Assembly: GCA_034509735.1 (NCBI GenBank)
Contig: JACGWO010000012.1
Coordinates: 21,667,188 to 21,731,187, forward strand
Length of the DNA stretch: 64,000 bases
From: Sesamum alatum
Lineage: Eukaryota > Streptophyta > Magnoliopsida > Lamiales > Pedaliaceae
Direction: 5' to 3'
Positions 60,584-64,000 of this stretch are shown in pieces. Under the pieces are notes generated by a model. That model made no database searches. It saw only the letters and a list, made by a program, of their open reading frames with translations, and was not told the origin of the DNA. A program made the position numbers and the translations under genes. Positions within the stretch are counted from its first letter, which is position 1; every line of letters starts with the position of its first letter.

Positions 60584-60684
60584 TCAATCTTAGAAGTTGG
60601 GCAGAGTGTGGTTGTCTAGTTAAGGTGGACCTTCCTCCATGCTAACATTACCCTCTTTATATATAACAGCTGATATTCTTACGC

Positions 60685-60692
60685 TATAAATA
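60685..60692 (+). promoter_or_regulatory. TATA box of the H+-PPase gene
   Basis: tataaata lies 157 bp upstream of the ATG at 60849, followed by a CT-rich leader (cactctctctttctcacc), as expected for a plant TATA promoter with transcription starting near 60720. Confidence 0.65.
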
Positions 60693-60848
60693 GGCTCACA
60701 CCCACCGTGCCTAAACCTCCTCAAATTCGTCACTCTGTTCTTCCTTTCTTCTCTGCTCACTCTCTCTTTCTCACCTCCTTTTCATTTTCTCTATATATTT
60801 ATTGTTTCTTCGTCCGGTGTATTCCGGCGAGGTAGGTGGGGAGTGAGA

Positions 60849-63800
60849 ATGGCGTTGCTTCCAGATCTGGGGACGGAAATCGTGATTCCGGTATGCGCCG
60901 TCATCGGCATCGTGTTCTCGCTCGTTCAGTGGTACCTTGTTTCGCGCGTGAAGCTCTCGCCGGAGCGCGGCGGGGAGTCGGCTGCTAAAAATGGGAAGAA
61001 TGGCTACGGTGACTACTTGATTGAGGAGGAGGAAGGCATCAACGATCACGGCGTCGTCGTTAAGTGCGCCGAGATCCAGAACGCTATTTCTGAGGGTCAG
61101 AACCGTTCCAGATCTCTCTAGAATTCGGCCAGATCTAATTTTTTCACTTAATTTATGTTTGTTGTGTGTGTGAATATTTCTGTATGGAACTACGTGTTCG
61201 TATCTCTGCTTACGTGCGTGTTGATTTGAGCTCCTCGTTTGGCTGTTGAGAGTTGATAAATGCTTTAAAAGACAGGGAGGAAACTTTAAATTTTTAAGGT
61301 AATGAATTTCCAAATTAGAGCGGGGTTTCTTTGAGCTGTCATCTGATTTACAGAGGAGGAGTTATTGAGAATGAGCTGAACCTGAATTTTTCTTTTTTCG
61401 GTTTTAGTTTATTTGATGTATAACACTGTGCCCCCTATACTTAAACTGAACTTCAATTAGTTATCATTTAAGTGCTGTTTTAGAATTATTATTGAAGCTA
61501 CTAGAGGAATTACTTGTATTTGGCACTTTTTCTTTGACGGAAGTTTCTTGTTGTCGAGGTCGAATGTTGGATCGAAAGATTAGATGGGGTTTAGGTGTCA
61601 AGAGAATAAGGTGTTTTGTCCTGTTCCTTTTACTTTTTACTACGTTTCCGATACGTAACGTAAAGGCATACATGCTTATGTAAATTTTGTTATATGTTTG
61701 TCGACCTCTTTTTGTTCGATTTCTGGCGGCGAGGGTTTAGGGTTTCACCTACATAGTTGTAAGTTGTAACTTGTAACTTGTAACGGTGGTGTATTCTGGT
61801 TTCGTCTAGTAATGGCCTATAGAGCTGGCACAGAGGACTGGTGTAGGTCAGATATAAATTTTTGTTATATCTCTCTTTTGTTTAATTAATTCTTGTTATA
61901 GTTACCAAGATCTTGGGAAGATTATAGTAATATTTTACTGAAATGCAGCTTATCCTCGGAGGAATAACTGGGGGAGGTGGTTTCTCTGTGTCTTATATGA
62001 ATATTTTATGTCACTGCATGTGTGGAGCACGTGAGGAACTAATGCTGTGGCCTGTGTGACGTCATTCAATGGTTTTGTTCTGCAGCTATTTCCTCACATA
62101 CTGTTTTCTTAGAAGTAATTATTTATAAAGTAAAAAATAATTTTGATAAAATACCGTGATTTAAAAAATTAGAAAATAGATTCTCCAATTAAAAGTAAAT
62201 AATTTTTTTGATAAAAAATTCCAAAGAACCGCGACTACTAAACATGGTTTTTCAAAAATATTTTTTTAAGGAACACGGTTCTATAAATATAAATTTTTTT
62301 GTTTTATTTTTAAAATTTTTATAGAACGGTGTTTTAAAAAAATTTAGATACTTAATTTTAATGGCAGAACCTCATTTTAGAAAACGCTTTTGCCTACTTT
62401 TTTAAAACTTTTTAAATTACGGTGTTTTATCAATTTCTTTTGGCATTTTAAATAGTTTTGCCGAAGATATGACCAATTGACGTAGGTTTGTGTTTTCAGT
62501 GCTTGCATTGGAGATATTGGCTGTGTTTTAGTATCCCCATGTATTTTCCTGTGGGATTTTAGTACGAGTGCGTGGAGCTAATTATTTAGTTTTTTATTAG
62601 TCTTAAATATGATACTGTATTTTATATGTGTGGATAAGTATGGAACAATGTTTTCAAAATTGCATGAGGTCTAGTTATAGTAGAAGAGTCGGGAGATCAA
62701 TTCTAATATAAGAATTGGGAGTACAAAAAAGTTGACCAGCTTTTTCCTTCTCAAAAATGAAGAAAGAAAAAGTGAAGAATTCTCTTTTTCAGTTCCTCTT
62801 CTGATTCCAACCCATAAAAACTTAAGAAGTAAATGAAGTTGCTATTGTTCGCTTTTTTTTGCGTTGTTGAGTTTCGCTTTGTACTGTAATATTTTCTCTT
62901 GTTGAGTTATCGAGTTTCTGAATATTGCATCTCAAACTCATTATTTTACATGTTAATCGCATTCACTTTTGAAACTAATTTTTTATGTTATATTTGTGTT
63001 AATACTTAATAGTTGTATTATATATATTTCTATGGATATACATGCAATATTTTGTATATCTATAAACATCACAAAGTCAAAGACTCGCAATCAACCAAAT
63101 TTTTGGAATTTGTCCAACCGGTTGGACTATTAAACCAATTTTCAAAACACTGGATGAACAGAACTTGATGGTGAAATAGTGCTGTAGATGCTGAGGAGCT
63201 CTTATTTTCTGTTGCTCAATTTTCTTTTAGGCTCGCGTATGGTATAAATGAAAGTTTTGATGCTAATAATTTGGTTTCATGTATAATTTATATTTTGGAT
63301 GGGTTTAGGGGTTCCTGTTGTTTATTGATGGCAAGCATTTTGTTTAATAGTGTGGAGAGGGTTAATTGTTTGCAGTTGGTTTGGGTCAGTTTTGTGTTCT
63401 TTCTCCGGTTTAACATGATAGTCTATTTTAGCTGACTCTAATATTGTTTCTGGCTTACAGGTGCAACTTCGTTCCTATTTACGGAATATCAATATGTGGG
63501 TGTTTTTATGGTTGCTTTTGCAATCCTCATCTTCTTGTTCTTGGGCTCAGTTGAGGGTTTCAGTACAAAGAGCCAGCCCTGCACTTTTGATAAGGAGAAG
63601 TTGTGCAAGCCAGCTCTTGCAACTGCTATCTTCAGTACAGTATCCTTCTTGCTTGGTGCTGTCACCTCTGTTGTTTCCGGTTTCCTTGGAATGAAAATTG
63701 CAACCTATGCAAATGCAAGGACGACATTGGAAGCTAGGAAAGGTGTTGGGAAAGCTTTTATTACTGCATTTAGATCTGGAGCAGTTATGGGTTTTCTCCT

Positions 63801-64000
63801 TGCTGCAAATGGCCTATTGGTTCTGTATATCACCATCAATGTATTCAAGCTCTACTATGGAGATGATTGGGAAGGTCTTTTTGAGGCAATTACCGGATAT
63901 GGTCTTGGTGGATCCTCCATGGCTTTGTTTGGGAGAGTTGGGGGTGGTATTTACACTAAGGCTGCTGACGTTGGTGCAGATCTTGTTGGAAAGGTTGAAA
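60849..64000 (+). CDS. AVP1: Vacuolar H+-pyrophosphatase, 5' part (exons 1-2), runs off the window
   Basis: Exon 1 is 60849-61095 and exon 2 starts at 63461 and is still open at 64000. They join at GT-AG with the Gly codon split G|GT. The 262 residues seen begin [20 protein letters not shown] and include the first membrane helix, [20 protein letters not shown] Glu-rich loop ends [19 protein letters not shown], then more helices follow. The window ends at the catalytic [11 protein letters not shown] motif. Type I (K+-stimulated) H+-PPases hydrolyse pyrophosphate to pump protons into the vacuole and are about 765 residues with 16 helices, so roughly one third is present. Intron 1 is 2,365 bp and contains an inverted-repeat element at about 62130. 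The downstream in-frame GTG two codons before the ATG is not the start. Confidence 0.95.
62130..62460. mobile_element. MITE-like inverted repeat in H+-PPase intron 1
   Basis: Left arm ttttgataaaataccgtgat and right arm, reverse complemented, attgataaaacaccgtaat. A second inner palindrome (aacacggttctataaa facing tttatagaacggtgtt) sits at about 62270-62335. The arms differ enough that the ends are approximate. Non-coding. Confidence 0.55.

Noticed and set aside
61464..61683. Open frames on both strands in the H+-PPase first intron
   Set aside because: They lie in intron sequence between two well-defined exons and have no homology.

Overview
This is nuclear DNA of a flowering plant, most likely a eudicot. 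The evidence is AT-rich intergenic sequence, GT-AG introns, and four plant gene families: a VQ-motif protein, a PP2-type lectin, a plant-type glycerol kinase and a vacuolar H+-pyrophosphatase. Plant tRNA-derived SINEs, Copia and LINE retroelements and many MITEs surround them. I saw no prokaryotic, organellar or viral operon structure. The species cannot be named from the sequence alone.

Layout. 0.6-1.3 kb: an intact VQ-motif gene (minus). 1.4-10.3 kb: gene-free DNA with three SINE copies, several Mutator-like MITEs and a 1.6 kb foldback element whose two arms each carry a GRF zinc-finger gene fragment. 10.4-12.5 kb: a three-exon Myb/SANT-like gene (minus). 14.2-18.8 kb: a decayed Copia element (minus) with two 417-bp LTRs. 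19.4-31.5 kb: a PP2-like lectin gene (minus) whose three exons I could join in frame. Its second intron is about 10.7 kb and holds a LINE (19-bp target-site duplication) that is itself split by another Copia element (5-bp duplication). 32.4-38.0 kb: two copies of a long dispersed repeat, one split by a 1.4 kb palindromic element with a 9-bp duplication. 38.4-40.9 kb: a four-exon glycerol kinase gene (minus). 41-59 kb: transposon-dominated DNA with a LINE relic, a 5S-rRNA-like fragment, MITEs, a solo LTR and a 1.6 kb tandem duplication. 59.5-60.1 kb: a frameshifted fragment that looks like a formin (minus). 60.8-64.0 kb: the first two exons of an H+-PPase gene (plus), cut off by the window end.

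The five genes do not form a pathway or cluster; each is an independent plant transcription unit. The strongest story is transposon history: insertions dated relative to one another by nesting, many with target-site duplications readable in the sequence, and a lectin gene that appears to keep its reading frame across a retroelement-filled intron. I found no convincing new gene system. The most unusual items are that intron, the GRF-carrying foldback element, the long palindrome, and the formin fragment lying between two copies of a short segment upstream of the H+-PPase gene.
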